NCBI RefSeq assembly: GCF_004798585.1
Contig: NZ_PPXQ01000001.1
Coordinates: 62,001-126,000, forward strand
DNA from: Massilia sp. Mn16-1_5
Lineage (GTDB): Bacteria; Pseudomonadota; Gammaproteobacteria; Burkholderiales; Burkholderiaceae_D
Reading direction: 5' to 3'
DNA length: 64,000 bases
Within the stretch, counting starts at the first letter, position 1. Each line of letters opens with the position of its first letter. The notes below the pieces were generated by a model, which had not been told where the DNA came from, made no database searches, and saw nothing but the letters and a program-made list of their open reading frames with translations. A program made the translations under genes and the position numbers. Positions 15,214 through 25,160 of the stretch are shown here, in pieces.

Positions 15214-17472
15214 ATGCCCTACGATCCTGCTCCCGCGCCCGTCAAGCCCTACATACCGGCGACGGCCAACCTCCCCGAATTCACCATCCGCGCCCTGGTC
15301 ATGGGCGTCGTGCTGGGCATGGTGTTCGGCGCTTCCTCGCTCTACCTGGTGCTGAAAGTCGGCCTGACGGTCAGCGCCTCGATCCCGGTGGCGGTCATTG
15401 CCATCACCCTGTTCGGCATGTTCAAGAAGATGGGCGGGCGCGAATCGACCATCCTGGAAAACAGCATCACGCAGACGGCCGGTTCGGCCGGCGAATCGCT
15501 CGCCTTCGGCCTGGGCGTGACCATGCCGGCGATTATGATCCTCGGCTTCGACCTCGAGATCTCGCGCGTCATGCTGGTCGGCGTGCTGGGCGGCCTGCTC
15601 GGCATCCTGATGATGATCCCGATGCGCCGCACCATGATCGTCGACGCCCACCGCGAACTGAAGTACCCCGAAGGCACGGCCTGCGCCGAGGTGCTCAAGG
15701 CCGCCGCCACCGACACCTCGCGCGCAGCCGCCGGCGAAGTGCGCGAAGCCGGTTCCGACGCTGCGCGCGACGCCAAGCGCCGCGCCGCCGTCATCTTCGG
15801 CGGCTTCGGTCTCGGGCTGCTGTATAAAGTCGCGAACGTCTCGTTCAAGGGCTGGAAGGACGTCGCCAACTTCGAATTCGGCGCACCATTGAAAGCGGGT
15901 TCCGCCGGCGCCGAGATTTCGCCGGAGCTGGTCGGCGTCGGCTACATCATCGGCCCGCGCATCGCCTTCACGATGGCGGCCGGCGGCGTGCTGTCCTATC
16001 TGATGCTGATCCCGATGATCAAGTTCTTCGGCGAGCTGCTCACCGTGCCGCTCTCGCCCGGGACCATGCTCATCAAGGACATGTCGCCCGACGACATCCG
16101 CGACGCCTATGTGCTGTACATCGGCGCCGGCGCCGTCGCCGCGGGCGGCCTGATTTCGCTGGTGCGCTCGCTGCCCTCGATCTGGAAGGGTCTGAAGGGC
16201 GGCCTGGCCGGCATGGGTGGCGCCAAGACCGCGGCGCGGGCAACGCAGCGCACCGACCAGGACATCCCCTTCAAATGGGTCGCGATCGGCTGCCTGGCCA
16301 TCATCGCCATCATCACCGTCGCCACGCCGCTGCACATGAACCTGCTCGGCGCGCTCTTGATCCTGGTGTTCGGCTTCCTGTTCGCGACCGTGTCCTCGCG
16401 CCTGACCGGCGAAGTCGGCTCCTCCTCGAACCCGATCTCCGGCATGGCCGTGGCCACGCTGCTGTTCACCTGTCTGATCTTCCTGCTGATGGGCTGGACC
16501 GGCGGGCGTTACTACGTGACCGCCTTGTCGGTGGGCGCCATCGTCTGCATCGCCGCGAGTAACGCCGGCACCACGTCGCAGGATTTGAAGACAGGTTTCC
16601 TGGTCGGCTCGACGCCCAAGCTGCAGCAGTACGCGATCCTGTGCGGCGCCTTCGCGTCGGCGCTGATCCTCGGGCCGATCCTGCTGAAGCTGAACGACGC
16701 CGGCACCGTGTATGTGCCGGCGGCCCAGGTCGCGCCCGGGATTACCGTGGATGCGTCGAAGCTGACCGAGACGGCGCAGCTGCAGGGCCCGCAGGCGGCG
16801 AGCGACAGCAAGACCTATAAGGTCTGGCGCAAGACGGATACGGTCGGCGGACCGGAAGGCAAGTACCTGGTGGGCGAGGACGGCAAGCTGGCCTACCTGG
16901 TCGACCCGGGCATCAACGGCCACCACCACACCCGTCCGGACGGCACCGAAGTCAAGAAGTACGACGCGCCCAAGGCCGTGCTGATCTCCTACATCATCAA
17001 GGGCATCCTCGACCAGCAGCTGCCGTGGACGCTGGTGCTGTTCGGCGTGATGATTTCGGTGGTGCTGGAAATGGCCGGCATCCAGGCGCTGGCCTTCTCG
17101 GTCGGCGTGTACCTGCCGCTGGTGTCGACGCTGCCGATCGCGGTGGGCGGCGCCGTGCGCTGGGCGGCCGACCGCCGCAACAACAAGCTGCCGCAGTACG
17201 CCAAGCTGAACGAGGAAGAGCGCGTCGCCGCGGGCGACCGCAGCTGGGGCACGCTGCTGGCCTCGGGCTACATCGCCGGCGGCGCGCTGGCGGGCATCAT
17301 CATCGCGATCACGGCGGGTGTCATGACCAACTTCGACAGCATGATGGCGAAGTGGGCGGAGGCCTCGAATCCGTTCTTTGCGGGGCCGAATGCGGACGCG
17401 CTGTCCTTGATCCCGTATGCGGCGATCGTGCTGCTCTTGTATTGGGTGGCGCGGGAGAAGCCGCAGCGGTAA
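15214..17472 (+). CDS. OPT-family oligopeptide transporter
   Basis: 752 residues with about 16 hydrophobic segments. Family patterns include a conserved GxxLGxVFGASSLYLVLKVG near the N-terminus, SSSNPISGM and SNAGTTSQDLKTGFLVGSTP. A ~110-residue soluble loop (~505-600) lies between the last membrane bundles. OPT proteins are proton-coupled carriers of short peptides or, in the YSL branch, metal chelates; the bacterial branch is poorly studied. AGGAAT precedes the ATG at 15214. A strong intrinsic terminator follows the stop codon directly. A second, unrelated peptide carrier (POT family) lies at 19.6-21.1 kb. Confidence 0.9.
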   Translation: MPYDPAPAPVKPYIPATANLPEFTIRALVMGVVLGMVFGASSLYLVLKVGLTVSASIPVAVIAITLFGMFKKMGGRESTILENSITQTAGSAGESLAFGLGVTMPAIMILGFDLEISRVMLVGVLGGLLGILMMIPMRRTMIVDAHRELKYPEGTACAEVLKAAATDTSRAAAGEVREAGSDAARDAKRRAAVIFGGFGLGLLYKVANVSFKGWKDVANFEFGAPLKAGSAGAEISPELVGVGYIIGPRIAFTMAAGGVLSYLMLIPMIKFFGELLTVPLSPGTMLIKDMSPDDIRDAYVLYIGAGAVAAGGLISLVRSLPSIWKGLKGGLAGMGGAKTAARATQRTDQDIPFKWVAIGCLAIIAIITVATPLHMNLLGALLILVFGFLFATVSSRLTGEVGSSSNPISGMAVATLLFTCLIFLLMGWTGGRYYVTALSVGAIVCIAASNAGTTSQDLKTGFLVGSTPKLQQYAILCGAFASALILGPILLKLNDAGTVYVPAAQVAPGITVDASKLTETAQLQGPQAASDSKTYKVWRKTDTVGGPEGKYLVGEDGKLAYLVDPGINGHHHTRPDGTEVKKYDAPKAVLISYIIKGILDQQLPWTLVLFGVMISVVLEMAGIQALAFSVGVYLPLVSTLPIAVGGAVRWAADRRNNKLPQYAKLNEEERVAAGDRSWGTLLASGYIAGGALAGIIIAITAGVMTNFDSMMAKWAEASNPFFAGPNADALSLIPYAAIVLLLYWVAREKPQR

Positions 17473-17475
17473 GTG

Positions 17476-17506
17476 AAACGGGCGCTTTTATAGCGCCCGT
17501 TTTTGT
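17476..17506 (+). terminator. Intrinsic terminator after the OPT transporter
   Basis: AAACGGGCGC (17476-17485), loop TTTTATA, exact complement (17493-17502) running into a T-run. It begins four bases after the stop codon. Confidence 0.9.
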
Positions 17507-17536
17507 TTGGATGCGCGTGGTTCGAGACAGTGATCC

Positions 17537-17604
17537 CGCGTGCGCACGAGTGCGCACCCTACGCGGCGGTACTTTTCGGTAGGGTGCGCACTTGTGCGCA
17601 CGCG
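17537..17604. repeat. REP-like palindromic element, copy 2
   Basis: 26-base inverted arms (17537-17562 and 17579-17604) with one mismatch and a 16-base centre. The core is GTAGGGTGCGCAC followed by a second TGCGCA. It lies between the convergent OPT transporter and epimerase genes. Confidence 0.75.
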
Positions 17605-17628
17605 GACTCACCGATTGAACAGAGGCGC

Positions 17629-18549
17629 TTAAACAAACGCCAGATCGTGCTGCCGAATCACGTTATCGAGCCACTCGTCCGTGTGGCTGAACCTGAACCC
17701 CAGCTGCGCGGCGCGGCTTGTGTCGAGCACCAGGGCCTCCGGCGAATCGAAGGGCGACAGGACACCCGGCGCCATGCCCGCGACTTGCTGCGTCCGCGCC
17801 GGCGCATCCAGCACGTCCGCCACGCGTTCGTACAATGCATGCGCCGACAGCGCGCCGTGCGAAGCCGCGTTCACCGGCCCGGTAAAGTCCTGCGCACCCG
17901 CCCAATCGAGAAATGCCGCCGCCTCCTGTGTGCCAAGGAAGGACAGCTGCGCCCGCGCATCCGTATAGCGCAACGCCATGCCGGAGCGCAGCGCGTCCAC
18001 ATACCAGGACAGGCGTCCCGTGAATTCCTCCGGCCCGCCCAGCACGTGCGCCAAGCGCGCGGTGACCAGGGGCAGGGAGCCGTCGCGGTACAGATAGGCC
18101 TCGGCCTGCACCTTGCCGGCGACGTAGCTTTCGACGGCGCGCTTCGGGTCGTGCCAGGAGTACCCTGTATCGATGCGCTGGGCCAGCACCGCCAGGTCTG
18201 ATTCGCGCAGTGCACTCGAAGAGGGCTGAACGCCGCGGTAGACGTCGATCGTGGAAGTCATCACATAGCGTCCGACCTTGCCGGCGAAGGTGCGCACGGC
18301 GATGGCCGCGTCCAGTGGGCTGTAGCACATCTGGTCGAACACGAGGTCGTAGCGTTTGCCGGCGAAGGCGGCGCGCATCGCGGTCTCGTTGCGGCGGTCG
18401 ACGCGGATGCGGTCGATGCGGCTGCCGAACGGGTCGGGGGCGTAGCCGCGCGTGGCGATCGTCACCCGGTGGCCGGCGCGCACCAGGCGCTGCACCAGCA
18501 GCTTGCCGAAATAGCGTGTTCCGCCGATCACCAATATATCCTTGTGCAT
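17629..18549 (-). CDS. NAD(P)-dependent epimerase/dehydratase-like protein
   Basis: 306 residues, extended short-chain dehydrogenase fold. The N-terminus holds the nucleotide-binding ILVIGGTRYFGKLLVQRL (GGTRxxG, typical of isoflavone-reductase and atypical SDRs), and the active-site region includes MTSTIDVYRG. A YxxxK pair is not obvious, so it may bind NAD(P) without classical epimerase chemistry. AAGGAGAA before the ATG at 18549 decides the start. It is divergent from a LysR regulator across ~105 bases, the common arrangement of a LysR target. The substrate is unknown. Confidence 0.82.
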   Translation of the reverse strand: MHKDILVIGGTRYFGKLLVQRLVRAGHRVTIATRGYAPDPFGSRIDRIRVDRRNETAMRAAFAGKRYDLVFDQMCYSPLDAAIAVRTFAGKVGRYVMTSTIDVYRGVQPSSSALRESDLAVLAQRIDTGYSWHDPKRAVESYVAGKVQAEAYLYRDGSLPLVTARLAHVLGGPEEFTGRLSWYVDALRSGMALRYTDARAQLSFLGTQEAAAFLDWAGAQDFTGPVNAASHGALSAHALYERVADVLDAPARTQQVAGMAPGVLSPFDSPEALVLDTSRAAQLGFRFSHTDEWLDNVIRQHDLAFV

Positions 18550-18654
18550 GGCTTCTCCTTGACGAATCGGATATATTTTGTGCTCAGCAACAAATTCGCA
18601 CAACCGAGAAAAAGTGAGCGCTATGAATAAGAATAATTTATGCATGGAGGCGCG

Positions 18655-19566
18655 ATGAAGCCGCTGCGCAGCCTGTCCGGGCTCATCGATTTCGAGTGTG
18701 CGGCGCGCTGGGGCAGCTTCAAGCTGGCCGCGCGCGAGCTGCACAAGACGCCGGCGGCGGTCAGCCTGCAGGTGAAACAGCTGGAGGAGGCGGTCGGCTT
18801 TCCGCTGTTTGTGCGTCACCCGCGCCACATCGCCCTGACCGCCAAGGGGGAAGAGCTGTCGATCGCCGTGGGCCGCATGCTGGCCGACCTGCGCGCGAAA
18901 GTCGCGGCCCTGCAGCGCGGCGACGAGGAATCGGTGCTGCGCATTTCGACTACCCACTCGTTCGCGATCAAGTGGCTGGTGCCGCGCATGCACCGCTTCA
19001 CCAAGCTGTATCCGGAGCTCGACATCCGCATCGATTCGAACGACGCCCCGGTCGACCTGGAAGCCGACACCACCGACGTCGCCGTGCGCTATGGCCCGGT
19101 GCGCGACGGCGATCCGTCGACCCTGTTCCGCGAGCGCCTGGTGCCGGTCTACAGCCCCGAGCTGCTGGCGCCTGGCCAGGCCGAGCTGACCCTGGCCGAC
19201 CTCGGCAAATGGCCGCTGCTGTGCGAGAAGTCGCCCGAGCGCTGGCTGCAGCTGCTCAACGAGAACCGCGCCCTGAAGGGCGATTACGACTTTTCGCGCG
19301 CCTACAGCCACTGGGGCGTGCTGGTGCAGGCGGCCGTGGCCGGGCAGGGCGTGGCCCTGGTGCCCTACGGGATCGCCTGCCAGGACATCGCCTCCGGCGC
19401 GCTGCGCCAGATCGCCTGCAAGAGCGCGCGCTTCGAGCAGGGCTACCGCTTCCTCGCCAATCCGCACAAGGAAAACATGGGCAAGGTGCAGCGCTTCCGG
19501 GCCTGGATCGAGGAAGAGATGGCGCAGATGGAGCTGGCGCTGGACAGGAAACCGAAGAAGGCATAA
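18655..19566 (+). CDS. LysR-family transcriptional regulator (GcvA-like)
   Basis: 303 residues. The N-terminal helix-turn-helix covers ~5-65 (FECAARWGSFKLAARELHKT, PAAVSLQVKQLEEAVGFPLF), followed by the LysR substrate-binding domain. The pattern HSFAIKWLVPRMHRFTKLYP and the VAVRYG segment are typical of the GcvA subgroup. GGAGGCGCG before the ATG at 18655 chooses this start over the ATG at 18640. It faces away from the epimerase gene and most likely regulates it. The effector is unknown. Confidence 0.9.
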   Translation: MKPLRSLSGLIDFECAARWGSFKLAARELHKTPAAVSLQVKQLEEAVGFPLFVRHPRHIALTAKGEELSIAVGRMLADLRAKVAALQRGDEESVLRISTTHSFAIKWLVPRMHRFTKLYPELDIRIDSNDAPVDLEADTTDVAVRYGPVRDGDPSTLFRERLVPVYSPELLAPGQAELTLADLGKWPLLCEKSPERWLQLLNENRALKGDYDFSRAYSHWGVLVQAAVAGQGVALVPYGIACQDIASGALRQIACKSARFEQGYRFLANPHKENMGKVQRFRAWIEEEMAQMELALDRKPKKA

Positions 19567-19595
19567 AAAAACGGCAGCCGCGGCTGCCGTTTTTT
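19565..19595. terminator. Bidirectional intrinsic terminator
   Basis: A-run, then ACGGCAGCCG/CGGCTGCCGT as a perfect 10-bp palindrome, then a T-run. It serves both the LysR gene and the convergent POT transporter gene. Confidence 0.92.
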
Positions 19596-19610
19596 ATGGT
19601 GCGTAGAAGA

Positions 19611-21116
19611 TTACTTCACGCCGTGCATCAGCTTCTGGATCAGCGGTGCGATCAGGAACAGCAGGATGCCGCCGCCCACCAGCGACCAGAAGCCGAAGGT
19701 GTAGCCGTCCAGTGCCGAAGCGATCGACATGCCCGATTCGCCCGAGACGTGCGACGCGAAGATGCCCGACAGGTTGTTGCCGATACCGGTCGACAGGAAC
19801 CAGCCGCCCATGCCCAGGCCGACCAAGCGCACCGGCGCCAGCTTGGTGACCATCGACAGGCCGATCGGCGACAGGCACAGCTCGCCCACGGACTGGATGA
19901 AGTAGACGGTGAACAGGGTCCAGAACGGGATCTTGTTGTCCATGTCGACCAGGCTGCCCAGCGCGAACATCAGCAGGCCGAAGGCCAGGCCGTTGAAGAT
20001 CAGGCCGAGGCCGAACTTGCGCGGGATCGACGGGTTGGCATTGCGCTTGCCCAGCATCACCCAGATCGCGGCGATGATCGGTGCGAAGATGATGATGGCG
20101 ATCGAGTTCACGCTCTGGAACCAGGCGACCGGGAAGATGAAGCCGTTCAGGTCGCGGTCGACGATCTGGTCGGCCAGGAAGGTGAAGGAGGAACCGGCCT
20201 GTTCGAAGAACATCCAGAACAGGATGTTGAAGGCGAAGATGATCATCATGGCGATGGTCTTGTCGCGCGCGACCTTGCCGTTGCGGATACCTTCGACCAT
20301 CAGCATCAGCGCCAGGGCGATGAACAGCACGGTCAGGATCACCTGCAGGGTGTTGGCGCCGAGTTTCAGCAGGAAGTACACGCCCGGGATCACGATCACG
20401 CTGCCGATGATGACGGCCAGCGGACGGCCCATGCCTTCGGCCTGCGGCTCCGGACGGCCGATGCCGGCCAGGCTGCGGCGGCCGATGTAGAACCACACGA
20501 GGCTGATCAGCATGCCGACGCCGGAGGCGAAGAACACGACCTTGTAGGCCGGGGTGCTGCCGTCGCCCAGCTTCTGCGCCAGGATCTGGGTCAGGATCGG
20601 GGCGATGAAGGCGCCCGCGTTGATGCCCATGTAGAAGATGGTGAAGCCCGAATCGCGGCGGGTATCGTTCATGGCGTACAGCTTGCCGACCATGGTCGAG
20701 ATGTTCGGCTTGAACATGCCGTTACCGACGATGATGGTGGCCAGGCCCAGCTTGAACAGGTCCTGGTTCGGGATCGTGATCATGAACAGGCCTGCCGCCA
20801 TGAAGACTGCGCCGATCAGGATCGAGCGCTGGTAGCCGATCACGCGGTCGGCGATCAGGCCGCCGAAGACGGCGCCGGCGTAGACCAGCGCGAGGTAGGA
20901 ACCATAGGTCAGGTTGGCGTCGGCCTGGCCGACGGCCGCGCCGCCGTAGAACTGGGCGACGATGTAGAGCACGAGGGCCCAACGGATGCCGTAGAAAGCG
21001 AAGCGTTCCCAGAATTCGGTCATGAACAGCATCCACAGCGGTGCTGGGTGCCCCATGATCTGTTTGAACTCTGGAATGACGGCTTCTTTGCCGGGTGTAA
21101 CTGCTGCACCGCTCAT
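19611..21116 (-). CDS. POT/PTR-family proton-coupled peptide transporter
   Basis: 501 residues, the usual size for bacterial Dtp-type di-/tripeptide carriers of the major facilitator fold. The first helix carries the proton-coupling ExxERFxxYG motif (EFWERFAFYG). The PTR2 signature appears as FTIFYMGINAGAFIAPILTQ, and FFEQAGSS marks helix 7. It should import short peptides with protons across the inner membrane. The ATG at 21116 is followed by a short soluble N-terminus. Upstream, 21117-21417 (about 300 bases) holds only the divergent promoter regions of this gene and ppnN; no gene or clear regulatory motif was found there. Confidence 0.93.
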   Translation of the reverse strand: MSGAAVTPGKEAVIPEFKQIMGHPAPLWMLFMTEFWERFAFYGIRWALVLYIVAQFYGGAAVGQADANLTYGSYLALVYAGAVFGGLIADRVIGYQRSILIGAVFMAAGLFMITIPNQDLFKLGLATIIVGNGMFKPNISTMVGKLYAMNDTRRDSGFTIFYMGINAGAFIAPILTQILAQKLGDGSTPAYKVVFFASGVGMLISLVWFYIGRRSLAGIGRPEPQAEGMGRPLAVIIGSVIVIPGVYFLLKLGANTLQVILTVLFIALALMLMVEGIRNGKVARDKTIAMMIIFAFNILFWMFFEQAGSSFTFLADQIVDRDLNGFIFPVAWFQSVNSIAIIIFAPIIAAIWVMLGKRNANPSIPRKFGLGLIFNGLAFGLLMFALGSLVDMDNKIPFWTLFTVYFIQSVGELCLSPIGLSMVTKLAPVRLVGLGMGGWFLSTGIGNNLSGIFASHVSGESGMSIASALDGYTFGFWSLVGGGILLFLIAPLIQKLMHGVK

Positions 21117-21417
21117 GCGGGTCCCTCCGAAAATAGAGTTTTGAGAACGACTGTTTTATGGAAATGGCGGATATACAGACATTTCCAGCTGGGACGCATT
21201 TTAGAGGAATTTGCTTACCTCAAGAAAAATTTTTGTCATTGTGGTAAACACGCGCGCGGATGGTGCGCCAAAGCACCGTGGCGTTGCCTGATTGCACAAT
21301 TGACGCGCAGCGCAGGCGTCTCACGCGCCTTTGTCGTATATTGGTGAAACCGCCAGCACTATTTCCGGAAGCCTTTATTCCATGTGCATGTGCGTATCTA
21401 GAATAAGGAAGACCTGC

Positions 21418-22788
21418 ATGAACTACGAAGTCATCGATACCCTGATTTCCCCTGAAGGCCGGCTCGAAGTGCTGTCGAAGGCCGAGGTGGCCAAGCTGCT
21501 CGATACCAGCCAGGGCGGTCTCTACAATATTTTCCGCAAGTGCGCGCTCGCGGTCCTCAACTGCGGCAGTTCGATCGACGACGGCAAGGAACTCCTCGAG
21601 CGTTACAGCAGCTTCGACATCAGCATCATCCAGCGCGAGCGCGGCATCAAGCTCGACATCCGCGGCGCCCCGGCCATCGCTTTCGTCGACGGCAAGATGA
21701 TCAAGGGCATCCACGAGCACCTGTTCGCCGTCCTGCGCGACATCGTCTACGTCCACTTCGAAGTCACCGACAACCCGAAATTTAACCTCGCCAAGCCGGA
21801 AGGCATCACCGACGCGGTGTTCCACATCCTGCGCAACGCGAACATCCTGCAGCCGCAGCGCAATCCGAACCTGGTGGTGTGCTGGGGCGGCCACTCGATC
21901 AACCGCATCGAGTACAACTACTCGAAAGAGGTCGGCTATGCCCTCGGCCTGCGCGAACTCGACATCTGCACCGGCTGCGGCCCGGGCGCGATGAAGGGCC
22001 CGATGAAGGGCGCCGCCATCGGCCACTCCAAGCAGCGCCTGCACGGCGGGCGCTACCTCGGCATCTCGGAACCGGGCATCATCGCCGCCGAGTCGCCGAA
22101 CCCGATCGTCAACGACCTGGTCATCATGCCGGACATCGAGAAGCGCCTGGAAGCCTTTGTCCGCACCGGCCACGGCATCGTCGTGTTCCCGGGCGGCGCC
22201 GGCACCGCCGAGGAGATCCTGTACATCCTCGGCATCCTGCTCCATCCGGACAATGCCGAGATGCCGTTCCCGCTGGTGTTTACGGGGCCGGCCACCGCAC
22301 GCGAATATTTTGAACAGATCGACGGCTTCATCGGCCACACGCTGGGCCCGCGCGCCCAGGCGCGCTACAAGATCATCATCGACGACCCGGACGCGGTCGC
22401 GCGCGAAATGCATGCGGGGATCAAGCTAGTGCGCGAGTACCGCAAGGAGAAGAGCGACGCCTATTACTTCAACTGGCGCCTGAAGATCGATCAGGAATTC
22501 CAGAAGCCCTTCAAGCCGACCCACGAAAACATGCGCAACCTGTCGCTGCACAAGAACCAGGAAACGCACCTCCTGGCGGCGAACCTGCGCCGCGCCTTCT
22601 CGGGCGTCGTGGCGGGGAACGTGAAGGAAGAGGGCATCCGCGAGATCGAGAAACACGGCAAGTACGAGATCCACGGCGACCCCGACATCATGGGGCCGAT
22701 GGATGCGCTGCTGGCGTCGTTCGTCGAGCAGAGCCGGATGAAGTTGCCGGGCAAGGCTTACGTCCCTTGCTACACGATCGTCCAGTGA
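21418..22788 (+). CDS. ppnN: Pyrimidine/purine nucleotide 5'-monophosphate nucleosidase PpnN
   Basis: 456 residues, nearly the same as E. coli PpnN/YgdH (454). The order is an N-terminal DUF4478 domain (~1-135), a LOG-type Rossmann core (~145-335) with the LOG motif PGGAGTAEEILYILG, and a C-terminal DUF3412 domain. PpnN splits the N-glycosidic bond of nucleoside monophosphates to base plus ribose-5-phosphate and in E. coli is stimulated by (p)ppGpp. AAGGAAG before the ATG at 21418 fixes the start; the 29 in-frame codons upstream lack such a site. It ends in a REP-like element and a strong terminator. Confidence 0.95.
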   Translation: MNYEVIDTLISPEGRLEVLSKAEVAKLLDTSQGGLYNIFRKCALAVLNCGSSIDDGKELLERYSSFDISIIQRERGIKLDIRGAPAIAFVDGKMIKGIHEHLFAVLRDIVYVHFEVTDNPKFNLAKPEGITDAVFHILRNANILQPQRNPNLVVCWGGHSINRIEYNYSKEVGYALGLRELDICTGCGPGAMKGPMKGAAIGHSKQRLHGGRYLGISEPGIIAAESPNPIVNDLVIMPDIEKRLEAFVRTGHGIVVFPGGAGTAEEILYILGILLHPDNAEMPFPLVFTGPATAREYFEQIDGFIGHTLGPRAQARYKIIIDDPDAVAREMHAGIKLVREYRKEKSDAYYFNWRLKIDQEFQKPFKPTHENMRNLSLHKNQETHLLAANLRRAFSGVVAGNVKEEGIREIEKHGKYEIHGDPDIMGPMDALLASFVEQSRMKLPGKAYVPCYTIVQ

Positions 22789-22789
22789 G

Positions 22790-22870
22790 GTAGGGTGGGC
22801 GCCCCGTGCCCACCAAAACGATGCGGCAACGCGGCGCATGCTTTCGGTGGGCACGGGGCGCCCACCCTAC
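22790..22870. repeat. REP-like palindromic element, copy 3
   Basis: Perfect 25-base inverted arms (22790-22814 and 22846-22870) around a 31-base centre. The core is GTAGGGTGGGC followed by GCCCCGTGCCCACC. It starts two bases after the ppnN stop codon and abuts the terminator. Confidence 0.8.
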
Positions 22871-22901
22871 AAAAACGGGACGCCTTGGCGTCCCGTTTTT
22901 T
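22871..22901. terminator. Bidirectional intrinsic terminator between ppnN and lysS
   Basis: AAAAACGGGACGCC (22871-22884) pairs exactly with 22887-22900, ending in six T. The A-run and T-run allow it to act on both convergent transcripts. Confidence 0.9.
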
Positions 22902-22916
22902 CATCCGATCAAGCGA

Positions 22917-24458
22917 TCAGTCTTCTTTCCGCAGGTGCGGGAACAGCAGCACGTCGCGAATGTTCGGCGAATCCGTCAGGATCATGATCAGGCGGTCGAT
23001 GCCGATACCGCAGCCACCGGCCGGCGGCATGCCGTATTCCAGCGCGCGGATGTAGTCGGCGTCGTAGTACATCGCCTCCTCGTCACCGGCATCCTTGGCT
23101 TCGACCTGCGACAGGAAACGCGCGGCCTGGTCTTCCGGGTCGTTCAGCTCGGAGAAGCCGTTGGCGATCTCGCGGCCCACCATGAAGAGCTCGAAACGCT
23201 CGGTGATGCCGGCGCGGGTGTCGGAGGCGCGTGCCAGCGGCGAGACTTCGACCGGGTAGTCGATGATGTAGGTCGGTTCCCAGAGCTGCGCTTCGGCCGT
23301 CTCTTCGAACAGGGCCAGCTGCAGCGCGCCCAGGCCGGCGGTGGCGAAAGGCTTGACGCCGAATTTCTTCAGCTCGGCCTTGATGAACTCCGCGTCGTCC
23401 AGCTGCGCGGCCGTGTAGTGCGGCGCGTACTTGTTGATCGCCTGGACGATGGTAAGGCGGTGGAAGGGCTTCGACAGGTCCAGCTCGCGGCCGCCGTAGC
23501 TCAGCACGGCCGTGCCCTGGGCGTCGATCGCGGCCTGGCGGATCACGGCTTCGGTGAAGTCCATCAGCCAGGTGTAGTCGGTATAGGCCGCGTAGAACTC
23601 CATCATCGTGAACTCGGGGTTGTGACGGATCGACACGCCCTCGTTACGGAAGTTGCGGTTCACTTCGAAGACGCGGTCGAAGCCGCCGACCACCAGGCGC
23701 TTCAGGTACAGCTCGGGCGCGATACGCAGGAACATTTGCATGTCGAGCGCATTGTGGTGGGTGATGAAAGGCTTGGCCGCGGCACCGCCCGGGATCGGGT
23801 GCAGCATCGGGGTCTCGACTTCCATGAAGCCGTTCTTTTCCATGAAGCGGCGCATCGACGACAGCGCGGCGGTACGCGCTTTAAACGTGCGGCGCGTCTC
23901 TTCGTTCATGATCAGGTCGACGTAGCGCTGGCGGTACTTGGTCTCCTGGTCCGCCAGGCCGTGGAACTTGTCCGGCAGCGGGCGCAGCGACTTGGTCACC
24001 AGGCGCAGGGTCGTCACCTTGATGGTCAGCTCGTCGACCTTGGTCTTGAACAGCGTGCCTTCCACGCCCAGGATGTCGCCCAGATCGTAGTGGCGGAAGG
24101 CTTCCATCGCCGCTTCGCCGGTCGCGTCCAGGGTCACGTAGATCTGGATACGGCCGTCGGCCCGCACGCCCGACGAATCCTGCAGCGTGGCGAACGCGGC
24201 CTTCTTGCCGGCTTCGCGTTTCAGCATCATACGGCCGGCCAGCACCACGGGAATAGCTTTCTCTTCCAGCTCTTCACGGGTCAGGCCGCCATACTGCTCG
24301 ACCAGGTCCGCCGCCTTGTGCTGGGGCTTGAAGTCGTTCGGGAAGGCGACGCCTTTTTCACGGATGGCCGCCAGCTTGGCGCGGCGCTCGGTCATGATCT
24401 TGTTCTCGTCGGTCGCAGCAATTACCGGCGACGTGTTCTCTTGGTTTTCCGTAGTCAT
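22917..24458 (-). CDS. lysS: Lysyl-tRNA synthetase, class II
   Basis: 513 residues. An N-terminal OB-fold anticodon-binding domain (~60-180) precedes the class II catalytic domain, with motif 2 [20 protein letters not shown] and motif 3 [20 protein letters not shown]. The pattern [18 protein letters not shown] is typical of LysRS. It charges tRNA-Lys in the cytoplasm. The N-terminal ~25 residues are a variable extension. On the minus strand it follows prfB and the HAD gene; the prfB-lysS order is widespread in proteobacteria, here with a HAD gene inserted between. No strong ribosome-binding site precedes the ATG at 24458. Confidence 0.97.
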   Translation of the reverse strand: MTTENQENTSPVIAATDENKIMTERRAKLAAIREKGVAFPNDFKPQHKAADLVEQYGGLTREELEEKAIPVVLAGRMMLKREAGKKAAFATLQDSSGVRADGRIQIYVTLDATGEAAMEAFRHYDLGDILGVEGTLFKTKVDELTIKVTTLRLVTKSLRPLPDKFHGLADQETKYRQRYVDLIMNEETRRTFKARTAALSSMRRFMEKNGFMEVETPMLHPIPGGAAAKPFITHHNALDMQMFLRIAPELYLKRLVVGGFDRVFEVNRNFRNEGVSIRHNPEFTMMEFYAAYTDYTWLMDFTEAVIRQAAIDAQGTAVLSYGGRELDLSKPFHRLTIVQAINKYAPHYTAAQLDDAEFIKAELKKFGVKPFATAGLGALQLALFEETAEAQLWEPTYIIDYPVEVSPLARASDTRAGITERFELFMVGREIANGFSELNDPEDQAARFLSQVEAKDAGDEEAMYYDADYIRALEYGMPPAGGCGIGIDRLIMILTDSPNIRDVLLFPHLRKED

Positions 24459-24485
24459 GGTGGATTCAACTCTTGTTGGTGTAAT

Positions 24486-25160
24486 TCAGGCGAACAGCGC
24501 GTCCAGCGACAGCGACGAGAAATCGTCGACGATGGCGATCACGTTGTCGAATTCGGCAAAGGCCTCGCGCGGCAGCGTGGTCGTGATCACGACCACGCGC
24601 ATGCCGGCGCGGCGCGCGGCTTCCACGCCGAGGGGTGCGTCTTCGAAGACGATGCAATCGGCCGGCGCGGCGCCGCAGCGCTTTGCCGCTTCCAGGAACA
24701 CGTCCGGATGCGGCTTGCCGCGCGGGACATCAAGCGCACCGACGACCGTCTCGAAATGGCGGCGCAGGTCCAGGCCGTCGAGCGTGAACTCGACGTTGGC
24801 CGGCGGCGCGGCGGTGCCGACCGCAAGCAGGATGCCTTGCGAGCGCGCGTCGGCGATCAGGTCCTCGAAGCCGTCGACGCTTTTGAGGTGCGGCGCATAC
24901 AGCTCGCGGTACACGGCTTCCTTCTCGTGGTTGAGGGTGGCGACTTCATCGTCGTCCAGGTCCTCGCCCATGTGGGAGCGGATGATCTCCTTGCCCTGGC
25001 GGCCGGCCGTGGTGCGGAAGAATTCGTCCGCATCGATGGCGCGTCCGCGGCGCTCGAAGAAGGTGATCCACGATTGCGTATGGAAGGCCATGTTGTCGAC
25101 GATGGTGCCGTCCATGTCGAAGATCAGTGCGCGCCGGGTTGGGCTCGTCGACGTCATCAT
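24486..25160 (-). CDS. HAD-superfamily hydrolase (beta-phosphoglucomutase/phosphatase-like)
   Basis: 224 residues with the four HAD motifs: DMDGT (motif I, nucleophile Asp), VGTAAP (motif II region, Thr in place of the usual TxSS), Lys in RGKPHPD (III) and [11 protein letters not shown] (IV). A helical cap lies between motifs I and II. It resembles pgmB and sugar-phosphate phosphatases, but no substrate can be assigned. Its ATG-ATG start (25160 or 25157) overlaps the prfB stop codon, so the two genes are translationally coupled. It sits between prfB and lysS in one operon. Confidence 0.85.
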   Translation of the reverse strand: MMTSTSPTRRALIFDMDGTIVDNMAFHTQSWITFFERRGRAIDADEFFRTTAGRQGKEIIRSHMGEDLDDDEVATLNHEKEAVYRELYAPHLKSVDGFEDLIADARSQGILLAVGTAAPPANVEFTLDGLDLRRHFETVVGALDVPRGKPHPDVFLEAAKRCGAAPADCIVFEDAPLGVEAARRAGMRVVVITTTLPREAFAEFDNVIAIVDDFSSLSLDALFA